DNA of 64,000 bases from a virus: the IMG/VR virus record IMGVR_UViG_3300025646_000015, positions 37,269 to 101,268 of that record; one strand, 5' to 3'. Numbering within the stretch: position 1 is the first letter of the stretch; each line of letters starts with the position of its first letter. Below, in pieces: positions 23,382 through 32,087 of the stretch. The notes below the pieces were generated by a model. That model saw only the letters and a program-made list of their open reading frames with translations, had not been told where the DNA came from and did no database searches. The translations under genes and the position numbers were made by a program.

Positions 23382-25267
23382 TGAGAAGATAGATTAATTA
23401 ATTTGTTTTCAATACTGGAAGATGGGGCTTGAACCAAATCAAAATTATAATAATAATCAAAATACTGAAGCATAGTTTTCTCTGAAGAAAATTCTTTTTG
23501 GTATGGAATCATTTGATATATACAAGGATGTCCAGACAGGATCGAGTGATGAGTCAATTTTGTAGAAAAATAAACATCAACATTATGAAACTTATTCTTA
23601 AAATCTTTGATTAAGGATGAAACTAATAGCAAATCTTCTATAGAATTAGTAGAAACAAACAAAGCTTTCTTATTTTCGTTTTTTGGAAAAATATCTTCTA
23701 TGCCAATTTGAGCATCTTTTTTTTCAATTTTTGCATTCTCGGAATGAGCTACTGATTTAAAATAATTCAATATATTAGATCTAGACATTCCATTTCTGAT
23801 TTGATTCATCCAGTGCTTGTGTCCATCATCATAATGATCAAGATCAATTTTTAATATATTTTTATATATATCAATCAGCCAAGAAGAATCATCCTGACTG
23901 TTATTGGGTGAATATTCTGGGTCGCGTTTCTCCAGGTCAAAAGAAAAGTCTTCAATATAATCCATGGAATCAAATATTTCTTCAAGTTTTTTGCCGATAA
24001 CTGGAATAGAATAGTTGTCAATAACATATTGTCTTGATTTTTCCCCCATCATTTTGCGTTGATTAAAATCCATCTTAAAGACTTTTTTTAAATTTTTAAA
24101 AATACTTTGAGGGGATGTACTGGCTTTAATAAATTGAGTGCCAGGTTCTCTGTACTCAGACCAATCAAGTGGTAGTCCCCCGCTGTCTTTATTGCAAGAA
24201 TCTATTCCGCAAGAGTAATTAGTAACTAAAGTTATAAGTTCTGTAAGCTTAGCTTCTTGTATAGGTATTTCCTGTCCGCCACTAGTGAATGGATGGCAAT
24301 AAACATCCATTAAATTATATATCTCATTCAACTGCTTTTCATTAACACCATGACTTATGTTTACGGTGTTTTGAGATTTAGAAGATCCGCATATAGGGCA
24401 ATCTTTCTCTTGTCCAGTGAAAGGCTTAATTTCATAATTAGAACAATTAGGGCAATAATAAGTGCAGAGAATATCTCTTGGATCAATTTGTTTTTCTTTA
24501 ATTAAAGAAACAATATCCCAACCTTCAGAAAAATTAGTGTGCAACAAAAGCTTGGCTTTGCTTTGGGGATAATTTTTTTTAAAAATCCTAAAACCTTCTA
24601 GCAAATTAGGAACACTTTTTCTCAATTGATTTCTAAAAACAAATCCTATAACAAAAGAATCTTCATCAATTTGAAAACGCTCTCTAAGCGATGATCTCTT
24701 AACAGAATCAAGCTTAAAAAAGTTAGTGTCATCAACCCCGCCATGAAGAGTCTTTACATGATTGATTCCATAATCTTCTTTAAAAGATTGTTCGGCAAAG
24801 CTTGACCAAACATAATAATTCTTAATTTTACTCGCAGATTTTACAGCATCAGGCAAAAGAGGAAGGCTATCAAGAGTAGTCCATACCATGGAATTTATTT
24901 TATTCCACCAATCTTTTTGAATAAAAGGGGAAAGTCCCCATATATCTTCAACACCTAAATATATATCAGGCTTTTCTGTTTTTATTACTTGATCAATCTG
25001 GAAATGTCCATATTGAGCAGACCTAGAAAGATTAGGGTCAGAAGTTAATCTGTCTAACTCTTCTTGAGAGCTTGGCAATCCACCAATAGCTTTCCATGGT
25101 AAAGTTTGTAAAGCTTGGTGTCCATTGGCAACCCCATTGCTTAATTCAATTATTTCATACTTGCCAGTTGAGGCCAGATATCTTAGTATATTTTTGGCAT
25201 TCTTGCCGAAACCAGTAAGGACTCTTGAGTAATTACTGTGAAAGATTATTTTTTTCTTTCTTTTCAC
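23378..25267 (-). CDS. GT4-family glycosyltransferase with GT9-like C-terminal extension
   Basis: This 629-residue protein has residues about 1-410 in the GT-B GT4 layout: RVLTGFGKNAKNILRYL at the start, FVIGFVFRNQLRKSVPNLLEGF near residue 208, and DVYCHPFTSGGQEIPIQEAKL near 325 (the E-x7-E donor site). A zinc-ribbon-like C-x-x-C...C-x-x-C insert (CPNCSNYEIKPF then CPICGSSK) lies near residue 285. From about residue 525 a GT9 N-terminal half follows (ALFVSTNSIEDLLLVSSLIK). A 4-nt overlap couples it to the next gene. Confidence 0.75.
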   Translation of the reverse strand: MKRKKKIIFHSNYSRVLTGFGKNAKNILRYLASTGKYEIIELSNGVANGHQALQTLPWKAIGGLPSSQEELDRLTSDPNLSRSAQYGHFQIDQVIKTEKPDIYLGVEDIWGLSPFIQKDWWNKINSMVWTTLDSLPLLPDAVKSASKIKNYYVWSSFAEQSFKEDYGINHVKTLHGGVDDTNFFKLDSVKRSSLRERFQIDEDSFVIGFVFRNQLRKSVPNLLEGFRIFKKNYPQSKAKLLLHTNFSEGWDIVSLIKEKQIDPRDILCTYYCPNCSNYEIKPFTGQEKDCPICGSSKSQNTVNISHGVNEKQLNEIYNLMDVYCHPFTSGGQEIPIQEAKLTELITLVTNYSCGIDSCNKDSGGLPLDWSEYREPGTQFIKASTSPQSIFKNLKKVFKMDFNQRKMMGEKSRQYVIDNYSIPVIGKKLEEIFDSMDYIEDFSFDLEKRDPEYSPNNSQDDSSWLIDIYKNILKIDLDHYDDGHKHWMNQIRNGMSRSNILNYFKSVAHSENAKIEKKDAQIGIEDIFPKNENKKALFVSTNSIEDLLLVSSLIKDFKNKFHNVDVYFSTKLTHHSILSGHPCIYQMIPYQKEFSSEKTMLQYFDYYYNFDLVQAPSSSIENKLINLSSQ

Positions 25268-25276
25268 TACGCAAAA

Positions 25277-25846
25277 TTAAAAAGGATCTTCTTCTGTAAT
25301 TTCTGCCTTAGGGGAATTGTCTGATTGATAATTTCGACTTGAATTAATTTGATAATCGATATAGGAATCAATGTATTTAATCAATAGTCTTTTTAGTACT
25401 TCAAGTTCTCCAGGTTCAAGCGCTATTTTTATGTTTACTGACTTATTTTTAGATAAAGAAAAGCCAAAACAGGGAACAATAACATCTGATTCCTCAAAAG
25501 ACTTACTAGAAGAATTGTAACTAGAAACTTTAGAGTTCTTGTCCCAAGGAGTCAACTTGATTGTCGTTGTATTCTCTCCATATGAATGAAAAGAAGAAAA
25601 CTGAGTTCTATTATTTAGAGCATTAAGGAACTCTCCTGCTTCATTATGATTAATTTTAGTATTAATCGTTTTTTCTGGGTTTTTAGCGTTACCAGAAAAA
25701 GATCCAGTTTTCTTTGAATCGTTCCACCCATGCTGAGCTATAGAGCTGATATAAAATGAAGGGGCATTATTTTTTTCTTCAGACAAAGAAAATGTAAATG
25801 CAGATCCAGAATTCTTGCTGTTAGGTTTGTAAAATTGAATAGACAT
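25277..25846 (-). CDS. Putative single-stranded-DNA-binding-like protein
   Basis: This 189-residue protein has two similar beta-rich segments (SIQFYKPNSKNSGSAFTFSLSE and IVPCFGFSLSKNKSVNIKIAL) and the unit KTGSFSGNAKNPEKTINTKI, consistent with a small nucleic-acid-binding fold such as PurA-like repeats. The C-terminus ITEEDPF is an acidic tail ending in Pro-Phe, like the partner-binding tail of bacterial SSB (DDDIPF). It heads the ClpC/polymerase operon. The SSB function is inference from the tail and context. Confidence 0.4.
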   Translation of the reverse strand: MSIQFYKPNSKNSGSAFTFSLSEEKNNAPSFYISSIAQHGWNDSKKTGSFSGNAKNPEKTINTKINHNEAGEFLNALNNRTQFSSFHSYGENTTTIKLTPWDKNSKVSSYNSSSKSFEESDVIVPCFGFSLSKNKSVNIKIALEPGELEVLKRLLIKYIDSYIDYQINSSRNYQSDNSPKAEITEEDPF

Positions 25847-25848
25847 AA

Positions 25849-26442
25849 TTATGAATTGGCTAGTTTTTCTTCGACTTTAAGCAAGATATCTAAAACTTCA
25901 TGCTCGTAACGAGTGTGTGTCCTCATTTTTTCAGCATCATCTGAAATATTGGACATTTCTTGAACAAATCTAGCATAAATTTCTTCATATCCATTAAAGA
26001 AGCAAACTTCTCCAGAGAAAAATTTTCTAACTTCTTCATTAGCTTCTTTGGGGGCTACTCCAGCAGTCGGCCTAAGTTTGTGGGTAACAATATAAGATGT
26101 CGCATCTTCTTGTTCTTTAAATGTATTTTCATTTAGAAGACGTTCTTCTTTTGATGGCATTAATGTGATACTGATAACTTGATTGTCTCGTTCGCAAACC
26201 AAGAATTTATAACCTTTAGTGACTTCCAACTTCTTTTTTGTTAAAAAAGATTTTAATTCTTTAACATCGCTACAATAATTCCATTCCCTTTCTTCATAAT
26301 TTTCTCCACAAGGATGGAATTCAACTAACCTGTCCCCAAGATGGGTAACTACAAAATTAGAATTCTGAGGCGAGTCTAGATCATTTACATGAATATCTGC
26401 TTCAGCTGCGTTTTCTTTGTCGATTTTATTTTTATTTTTCAT
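25849..26442 (-). CDS. Hypothetical protein
   Basis: This 197-residue, mainly charged protein is not recognised. The N-terminus is acidic, and the middle has FVVTHLGDRLVEFHPCGENYEEREW and YKFLVCERDNQVISITLMP. The C-terminus is helical (ISDDAEKMRTHTRYEHEVLDILLKVEEKL). It overlaps the clpC start by 11 nt and follows the SSB-like gene, so a replication-linked or ClpC-linked role such as an adaptor is possible but unproven. Confidence 0.5.
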   Translation of the reverse strand: MKNKNKIDKENAAEADIHVNDLDSPQNSNFVVTHLGDRLVEFHPCGENYEEREWNYCSDVKELKSFLTKKKLEVTKGYKFLVCERDNQVISITLMPSKEERLLNENTFKEQEDATSYIVTHKLRPTAGVAPKEANEEVRKFFSGEVCFFNGYEEIYARFVQEMSNISDDAEKMRTHTRYEHEVLDILLKVEEKLANS

Positions 26443-28894
26443 TTTTTTTGATTTGATCTAATGTTATTTTGATATTGGAAGAAGAATCTTTTATAATCAT
26501 TTTAGATATTATTTTTTCAATATTTTTTTGAATAATATTTTGAATTGGTCTAGCCCCCAAGTTTGCATCAAAAGCTTTTTGAGAAAGAAAGTCAATACAT
26601 TCCGAATCCAAGGTAACTTCAATTTTATACATTTTTTTGATTTTTCTAATCAACTTTGATATATTTTTCTTTGTGAGAAATTTAATTTGCTCTAAAGAAA
26701 ATGTATTGAATAGCAATATATCATCGATTCTATTAATCAACTCGGGTTTAAGTGTTAATTCAACTTCCTTCATGACGCTGTCTGATACAGAATGTTCTTG
26801 TTTCATGAAACCTACTGCTTGTTTTTGATGATAATGTTTAGCTCCGATATTGCCTGTCATTATAACAATGCAATTTTTAAAATTAGCATTTTTCCCAGAC
26901 TCATCTGTAAGCCTTCCTTCTTCTAGAATTTGTAAGAGAATATTCAAGACATCAGGATGAGCTTTTTCAATTTCGTCAAATAGTAAAACCGAATGAGGTT
27001 TGCTTTTGATTTTATCAGTTAAAGATCCTGATTCATTATATCCTATGTAGCCTGGCGCCGAACCTATTAATCTAGATATGTTAATCTTTTCTGAGTATTC
27101 TGACATGTCTAAATGAATTAAATGATTAGATCCACCAAAGTAAGTTTCTGCCAAATGTTTTGCTAAGAAAGTTTTACCTACTCCTGTAGGGCCCAAAAAA
27201 AGAAAAGATCCTAGCGGTTTATTGGAATTTGTTATTCCAAGTTTAGACCTTAGAATACATGAAGAAACAACTTCGCACGCATGATCTTGAAATAAAACTC
27301 CTTTTGATAAATCATTTTCGAGATTTAATAAGAAGCCCTGTTCGTCTTTGTTGATTTTTCCTATTGGAATCTTACAAGAACTAGAAACAACTTCAGCTAT
27401 TTCTTTTTTTGTTATAAAATTAATTTTAGATTTAATTCTATTTTTCCAATTTTTAAATTTCCTTTCGTGGATTTTTATTAATTTATTCTGTTGATTTCTG
27501 AACTCTTTTTTTAGTGCAGGATGTTGATCTTCCTGCGACATAAGAAACTCTAATTTTTCTTCAATTTCCAAAATTTCTTTTGGTTTAGATGAATTTCTTA
27601 TTTTGGCCCTAGCTCCAGCTTGATCAATTATGTCAACCGCTTTATCTGGCAACTGTCTGTCATTTATATACTGAACAGATAAGTCGATAGCAAATTGAAT
27701 AGCGTTTTTTCTATATTTAACATTGTGAAATTTTTCATAATAACCAATGCTTTGATTGATAATTTCGAAGCTTTGGTTTGCAGTAGGCTCATCAATTAAA
27801 ACTTTTTCAAAACGACGTTCTAGTGCAGAATCTTTTTCAAAAGATTTTTTATACTCACTGGGGGTTGTGGCCCCAATGCATCTAATCTTATTTCTAGCTA
27901 ATGCTGGCTTCAAAATATTTGCAGCATCTAAAGATCCTTCTGAAGCCCCCGCTCCAATTATGGTATGAATTTCATCAATAAATAAAATTATATTAGGATC
28001 TTTTTCGACATAATTAATTAAAGACTTCAATCTTTCTTCAAATTGACCCCTAAATTTAGTTCCTGCAATTAATGCAGTAAGGTCTACTTCTAGGATTTTT
28101 TTTGAACTAAGAAACTCTGTGCATTGATTGGCGGCAATAAGCTGAGCCAATCCTTCTATAATTGTTGTTTTTCCTGTGCCAGGAAGGCCTATTAATATAG
28201 GATTATTTTTGTTTCTTCTACATAATATTTCAGAAATTTGAGAAATTTCAAAATCCTTTCCTATCACTTTGTCGAACAAGGAATCTCTTGCCATTTTTAT
28301 ATAATCCTTCGTGAATGAAGTTATAGAATTTTGAGATAAAGGCGGTCGAGGATCATCAATGGATTCTTGGTCAGCTTGATTTTCATTAATTTGTCTATAG
28401 GGTCTTACTTTAGGAAGAGTCATCTCATTTGTATTTGAGAAATTTAACAGTGCCGCCTCCAGAAAACCTTTTATATTTAGATTAAAATCTTTTAAAAAAT
28501 TTGAAATGATCGTATCTTTCGTATTTAAGAAAATAAAAAAAAGATGCTCGACACCTATGTAATCATGAGAGAATTTCTCAGAAAGATCTTTGGCTTTTCT
28601 AAAAATTTCCAGATAATCTTCGCAAAAAGATAATTTTAATTGAGGAGTTTTTTGATTAAAATAAATCTTATCCTGAAGTTTTAAAGAATTAATCTCTCCA
28701 CTCATGTATGATTTAAAATCTTCTATAGGGACATTTATATATGTAAAAAAATTCTCTATAAAAAAATGAGAGGATTCTACAAAGCCTATTAATAAGGAGT
28801 CTAAACAAATGGAATTGAACCCAAGCTGTTGAGAAACTTTCTTCGAGAAAGAAATTAAGTGCTGCGCCCTTGGCGTTAAATTAAATTTATTCAT
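26432..28894 (-). CDS. clpC: ClpC-type AAA+ unfoldase (Hsp100)
   Basis: This 820-residue protein has an N-terminal Clp_N domain (1-150). AAA1 has Walker A GLPGTGKTT near 240, Walker B LFIDEIHT near 303 and pore loop GTKFRGQFEERL. A short coiled-coil middle domain (KIHERKFKNWKNRI) is ClpC-sized, not ClpB-sized. AAA2 has GPTGVGKTFL near 568, LLFDEIEKAHP, pore GYIGYN and sensor NRIDDILLF. Near residue 693, QAVGFMKQE matches the V-G-F loop that docks ClpP; B. subtilis ClpC also has VGF. ClpB lacks it. No ClpP is in the window, so it may recruit the host protease. The gene overlaps dnaE (ATGA). Confidence 0.9.
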   Translation of the reverse strand: MNKFNLTPRAQHLISFSKKVSQQLGFNSICLDSLLIGFVESSHFFIENFFTYINVPIEDFKSYMSGEINSLKLQDKIYFNQKTPQLKLSFCEDYLEIFRKAKDLSEKFSHDYIGVEHLFFIFLNTKDTIISNFLKDFNLNIKGFLEAALLNFSNTNEMTLPKVRPYRQINENQADQESIDDPRPPLSQNSITSFTKDYIKMARDSLFDKVIGKDFEISQISEILCRRNKNNPILIGLPGTGKTTIIEGLAQLIAANQCTEFLSSKKILEVDLTALIAGTKFRGQFEERLKSLINYVEKDPNIILFIDEIHTIIGAGASEGSLDAANILKPALARNKIRCIGATTPSEYKKSFEKDSALERRFEKVLIDEPTANQSFEIINQSIGYYEKFHNVKYRKNAIQFAIDLSVQYINDRQLPDKAVDIIDQAGARAKIRNSSKPKEILEIEEKLEFLMSQEDQHPALKKEFRNQQNKLIKIHERKFKNWKNRIKSKINFITKKEIAEVVSSSCKIPIGKINKDEQGFLLNLENDLSKGVLFQDHACEVVSSCILRSKLGITNSNKPLGSFLFLGPTGVGKTFLAKHLAETYFGGSNHLIHLDMSEYSEKINISRLIGSAPGYIGYNESGSLTDKIKSKPHSVLLFDEIEKAHPDVLNILLQILEEGRLTDESGKNANFKNCIVIMTGNIGAKHYHQKQAVGFMKQEHSVSDSVMKEVELTLKPELINRIDDILLFNTFSLEQIKFLTKKNISKLIRKIKKMYKIEVTLDSECIDFLSQKAFDANLGARPIQNIIQKNIEKIISKMIIKDSSSNIKITLDQIKKNEK

Positions 28895-31464
28895 TTAATA
28901 TCTGAGAGTTTCATATAAATTTTTTCGTCAATTATTGACAGATCATCAATAAAAATAACGTCATCTCCTTTGGATCCTGTTAGTATTACAATATTGTTTT
29001 TTTCTGGAATAGTATTTCTTGATTTAAACTTTTTTAACTTTTTATCTCTTCCGTCAACAAGTATAGCATTAAAAGATCCTAATTCATCAGAGATAACAAG
29101 TTTTAAATAATCATTATTTTTCCTGCTTTTTCCACTAAAAGAATCTTCTACGACTCCTATGTATTTTGATTTGTAGCCATTTTCATAAGAAAGAAGATCT
29201 AGGGAACTAGAAAACTTATGAGAAGAACCAAAACATTTTCCTAATGTGGTACTATAGCTAAATCCAAGAAGTTTAGTTTCAAAAAACCAATTAGCAAAAT
29301 CTTCATATTGTTTATTTTTATCATATATAGTTTTGTAATTTTTATATTTAGATTTAAGTGTTTCAAATCTAGAAGGCTTCATTATAGGCTTATTGTCATC
29401 GCCTATTAAATTGCCTTTGACCGCATGATCAATAGCTTTCAATATGTCAAAATCATACCGATCTCCGAGTTTATAAAAAATACGTTTTTCTCTATCTGTA
29501 AGAAGATTAAATACTTGTGCTTCAAGAACTAATCTAGCTCTACTTGTTTGATTTGAAGAAAGAGCTCCTGCTTGTATTAAAGATGAAAGTATTCCAATGT
29601 TTAAACCTGCAGTTTTAGCAGAAAGAAATGTATCAAATTTATTAGGATTGTCTGAATTTATAAAATCCCTTAAAGACGTGAGAGATTTTTTATTAATGCC
29701 CTTTATGCTATTCAGTCCATATCTTATATGATTACCCTCTATAGAGAAATCCATCTGTGATTTAGACAAATCTGGAGGCAATAATTCAATATTAAAAAAG
29801 GGTAATTCTTGCGAAATTTTTTTAATCTCATCTTGTGGGGATGGCTCATATTCAGTCATTTTTAATAAACTTAAAAAGAATTCCTTAGGATGATTGAATT
29901 TAATGAATGCAGTCCATGCAGATAGTATTGAATAAGATATTGAGTGACTTTTATTGAAAGAATAGTTTGCACTATCTTCAGCCACTTTCCAAAAAGAATC
30001 CCCTATTGAGGAATCAAGATTATTCTCTTTTATCTTATCGGAAATTTTATCTTTCCATTCTTTCATTTTATCCACCCTTTTCTTGCCAACTATTCTCCTA
30101 AGCTGTTCTGCCTCGTCCAAGTTGAATCCAATTTTTACAGCCATTTTCATTAACTGTTCTTGATACAAAGGTATGCCGCCAGTATAATCCAAAACATCAT
30201 CGAAGAAATGATTGATAGATTGCGCAGATCCTGATTTAACATAATCTTTATAGTTGTCAGCAAAGTCTATCGCACCTGGTCTAGCAATGGCTATTACAGC
30301 ACTTAATTGCTCAAGGTTTTGAGGTCTTATTTTCTTACAGACCGAAAAATTTGCGCCAGCCTCGATCTGAAAAATTCCATGGGGATGCAAGAGGTGCGAG
30401 AAATTAGAATAAATTTTTTCAGAATCCAAAGGAATATCTTCTGGCTTTATGTTCAACAAGGCGCACGAAGAATAAATGGCACTAAGAGTCCTAAGTCCTA
30501 AAATATCAAATTTAACAGTCAACTCTGAAATCCAATGCATATCATAAGAACTTACAATTGAGCCATCATTAGTTTTTTGAAGGGGGCACAAATCAGACAT
30601 TACATTATAAGATATAGCTATTCCCGAAGGATGGACTCCCGAATTTTTCTTGAGCCCTTCTAGTGTTTTAGCTATTTCGTAAACTTCTAAATTGTTTTTG
30701 CAAAAATTTGAAAATTTATCATTATGAGACCTAGCTTTTTCTAGCTTCATGACAACCCCGAATTCTTTAGGTATGTAATCACTAACTAGGTTAGCATCCT
30801 GTTCGGAGAAACTTGCAACTATTTTACAACATTCTTTAATACATAACTTACCACTCAAGGTATTTAGTGTTAAAATTTTACAGGTTCTATTAGGGTATTT
30901 GGATTCAATATAATTTATAACCTTTTGTCTATGTTCATAAGCGATGTCATTGTCTACATCAGCCAAAAGACCTCCGTCAAGAAAAGTAACTCCATCTTGT
31001 ACAGTTTTTTTTGCCCTGCTTCTAGAAACAAATCTTTCGAAATACAAATCATACTTTATTGGGTCTACTTTTGTGACATTAATTAAAAATAAAATCAAAC
31101 TTCCTGCTGCGGAACCTCGACCTGGGCCTGTTGGTATTCTATTTTTATGACAAAAATTTAAAATATCCCAATTCAATAAAATATAGTCTGTAAAACCAAG
31201 ATCATCAATGATATTTAATTCGTAGTCAAGTCTGTCTTGATAAGATTTATAATTATTTTTTCTATAAATTTCTTTGTCTTTAAGACCTTTGTCGCAAATA
31301 AGCCGCAGAAAGTCGGCGTTTGTTATTTTTTCAGAATTTATACCGAATTCTTTATAATAAGATTCATCAATTTTAATTTCTGGCAAACGAACTCCTGGGG
31401 GGACGCAATCTTGATAAGATTGAAAATCATTAAAAAATTGTTTATCTAAATATCTATCTTCCAT
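28891..31464 (-). CDS. dnaE: DNA polymerase III alpha-type polymerase, catalytic body (split DnaE)
   Basis: This 857-residue protein lacks the PHP domain. It starts at the PHP-palm linker (RLPEIKIDESYY). The palm has GPGRGSAAGSL near 116 and the metal-binding ADVDND near 170. VRPG-like IAIARPGAIDF near 393 and the thumb/fingers FNKSHSISYSILS near 510 (NKSHS motif) follow. A C-terminal OB fold has KYIGVVEDSFSGKSRKNNDYLKLVI near 770. PHP (248 aa) plus this (857 aa) total about 1,105 residues, close to intact DnaE. The two parts are separated by a GMP reductase and an exonuclease gene. Confidence 0.93.
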   Translation of the reverse strand: MEDRYLDKQFFNDFQSYQDCVPPGVRLPEIKIDESYYKEFGINSEKITNADFLRLICDKGLKDKEIYRKNNYKSYQDRLDYELNIIDDLGFTDYILLNWDILNFCHKNRIPTGPGRGSAAGSLILFLINVTKVDPIKYDLYFERFVSRSRAKKTVQDGVTFLDGGLLADVDNDIAYEHRQKVINYIESKYPNRTCKILTLNTLSGKLCIKECCKIVASFSEQDANLVSDYIPKEFGVVMKLEKARSHNDKFSNFCKNNLEVYEIAKTLEGLKKNSGVHPSGIAISYNVMSDLCPLQKTNDGSIVSSYDMHWISELTVKFDILGLRTLSAIYSSCALLNIKPEDIPLDSEKIYSNFSHLLHPHGIFQIEAGANFSVCKKIRPQNLEQLSAVIAIARPGAIDFADNYKDYVKSGSAQSINHFFDDVLDYTGGIPLYQEQLMKMAVKIGFNLDEAEQLRRIVGKKRVDKMKEWKDKISDKIKENNLDSSIGDSFWKVAEDSANYSFNKSHSISYSILSAWTAFIKFNHPKEFFLSLLKMTEYEPSPQDEIKKISQELPFFNIELLPPDLSKSQMDFSIEGNHIRYGLNSIKGINKKSLTSLRDFINSDNPNKFDTFLSAKTAGLNIGILSSLIQAGALSSNQTSRARLVLEAQVFNLLTDREKRIFYKLGDRYDFDILKAIDHAVKGNLIGDDNKPIMKPSRFETLKSKYKNYKTIYDKNKQYEDFANWFFETKLLGFSYSTTLGKCFGSSHKFSSSLDLLSYENGYKSKYIGVVEDSFSGKSRKNNDYLKLVISDELGSFNAILVDGRDKKLKKFKSRNTIPEKNNIVILTGSKGDDVIFIDDLSIIDEKIYMKLSDIK

Positions 31465-32087
31465 AAAAGCTGTTGAAATACATCGTGAGTTTTCTTTACA
31501 TCATATAATGCGTCATGCAACAAATTTGGATCAAATTCTATTTTGAAATCTTTACATAATTGTTGCAAGTTAGTTTTTATACCCTTTTTTCTATAATTTA
31601 AAAGTTTGTATTGCCAGCTTATCATGTCCGAATCATTCTTGTATTCAATTTTGTTTTTAAATGATCTAGCTAAACAATTAGTATCAATTATCCTTGGAAG
31701 ATAAGAATAGTTTGAGCCAAGCCCGAGAAGTCTTCTATGAATGTTATGTATATAAACATCAAAACCAAGTATATTGTGACCTACTATTATATAGTTGTTA
31801 TTATATATAAATTTTTCAAATTCATTGAGGGCCGATCTAGGGCAAACTTTAAATTTGTCATATTTTTTTTGAGAAAAACCTGTTACACGTTTGGCTCCAT
31901 CTGAAATATTTAAATCGTCCCAGTCTATATAAAATTCTTTTTCCTCTATAATCTTATCTCCTTGTGTTACAATAAAAGCCAATTGCCAGGGTTTGTTTTT
32001 AAAACTACCTAAATTTAAGTTGCAGGTTTCATAATCAAAAAATATGTATTTTTGATTTTTTTTAAATCTTAATAAATTCTCATTCAT
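31446..32087 (-). CDS. DnaQ/RNase T-like 3'-5' exonuclease
   Basis: This 213-residue protein starts at ATG 32087 (MNENLLRF), which overlaps the guaC stop. It has the DEDDh set: FFDYET near residue 17 (D,E), GHNILGFDVY near residue 103 (D), and LHDALYDVKKT near residue 195 (H,D). This is the proofreading fold of Pol III epsilon. It lies between the two polymerase halves and overlaps the polymerase start by 19 nt, so it probably supplies proofreading for the phage replicase. Confidence 0.88.
   Translation of the reverse strand: MNENLLRFKKNQKYIFFDYETCNLNLGSFKNKPWQLAFIVTQGDKIIEEKEFYIDWDDLNISDGAKRVTGFSQKKYDKFKVCPRSALNEFEKFIYNNNYIIVGHNILGFDVYIHNIHRRLLGLGSNYSYLPRIIDTNCLARSFKNKIEYKNDSDMISWQYKLLNYRKKGIKTNLQQLCKDFKIEFDPNLLHDALYDVKKTHDVFQQLLWKIDI

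Noticed and set aside
26432-28894. ClpB-type disaggregase
   Set aside because: The middle domain is too short and a VGF ClpP loop is present, which ClpB lacks.
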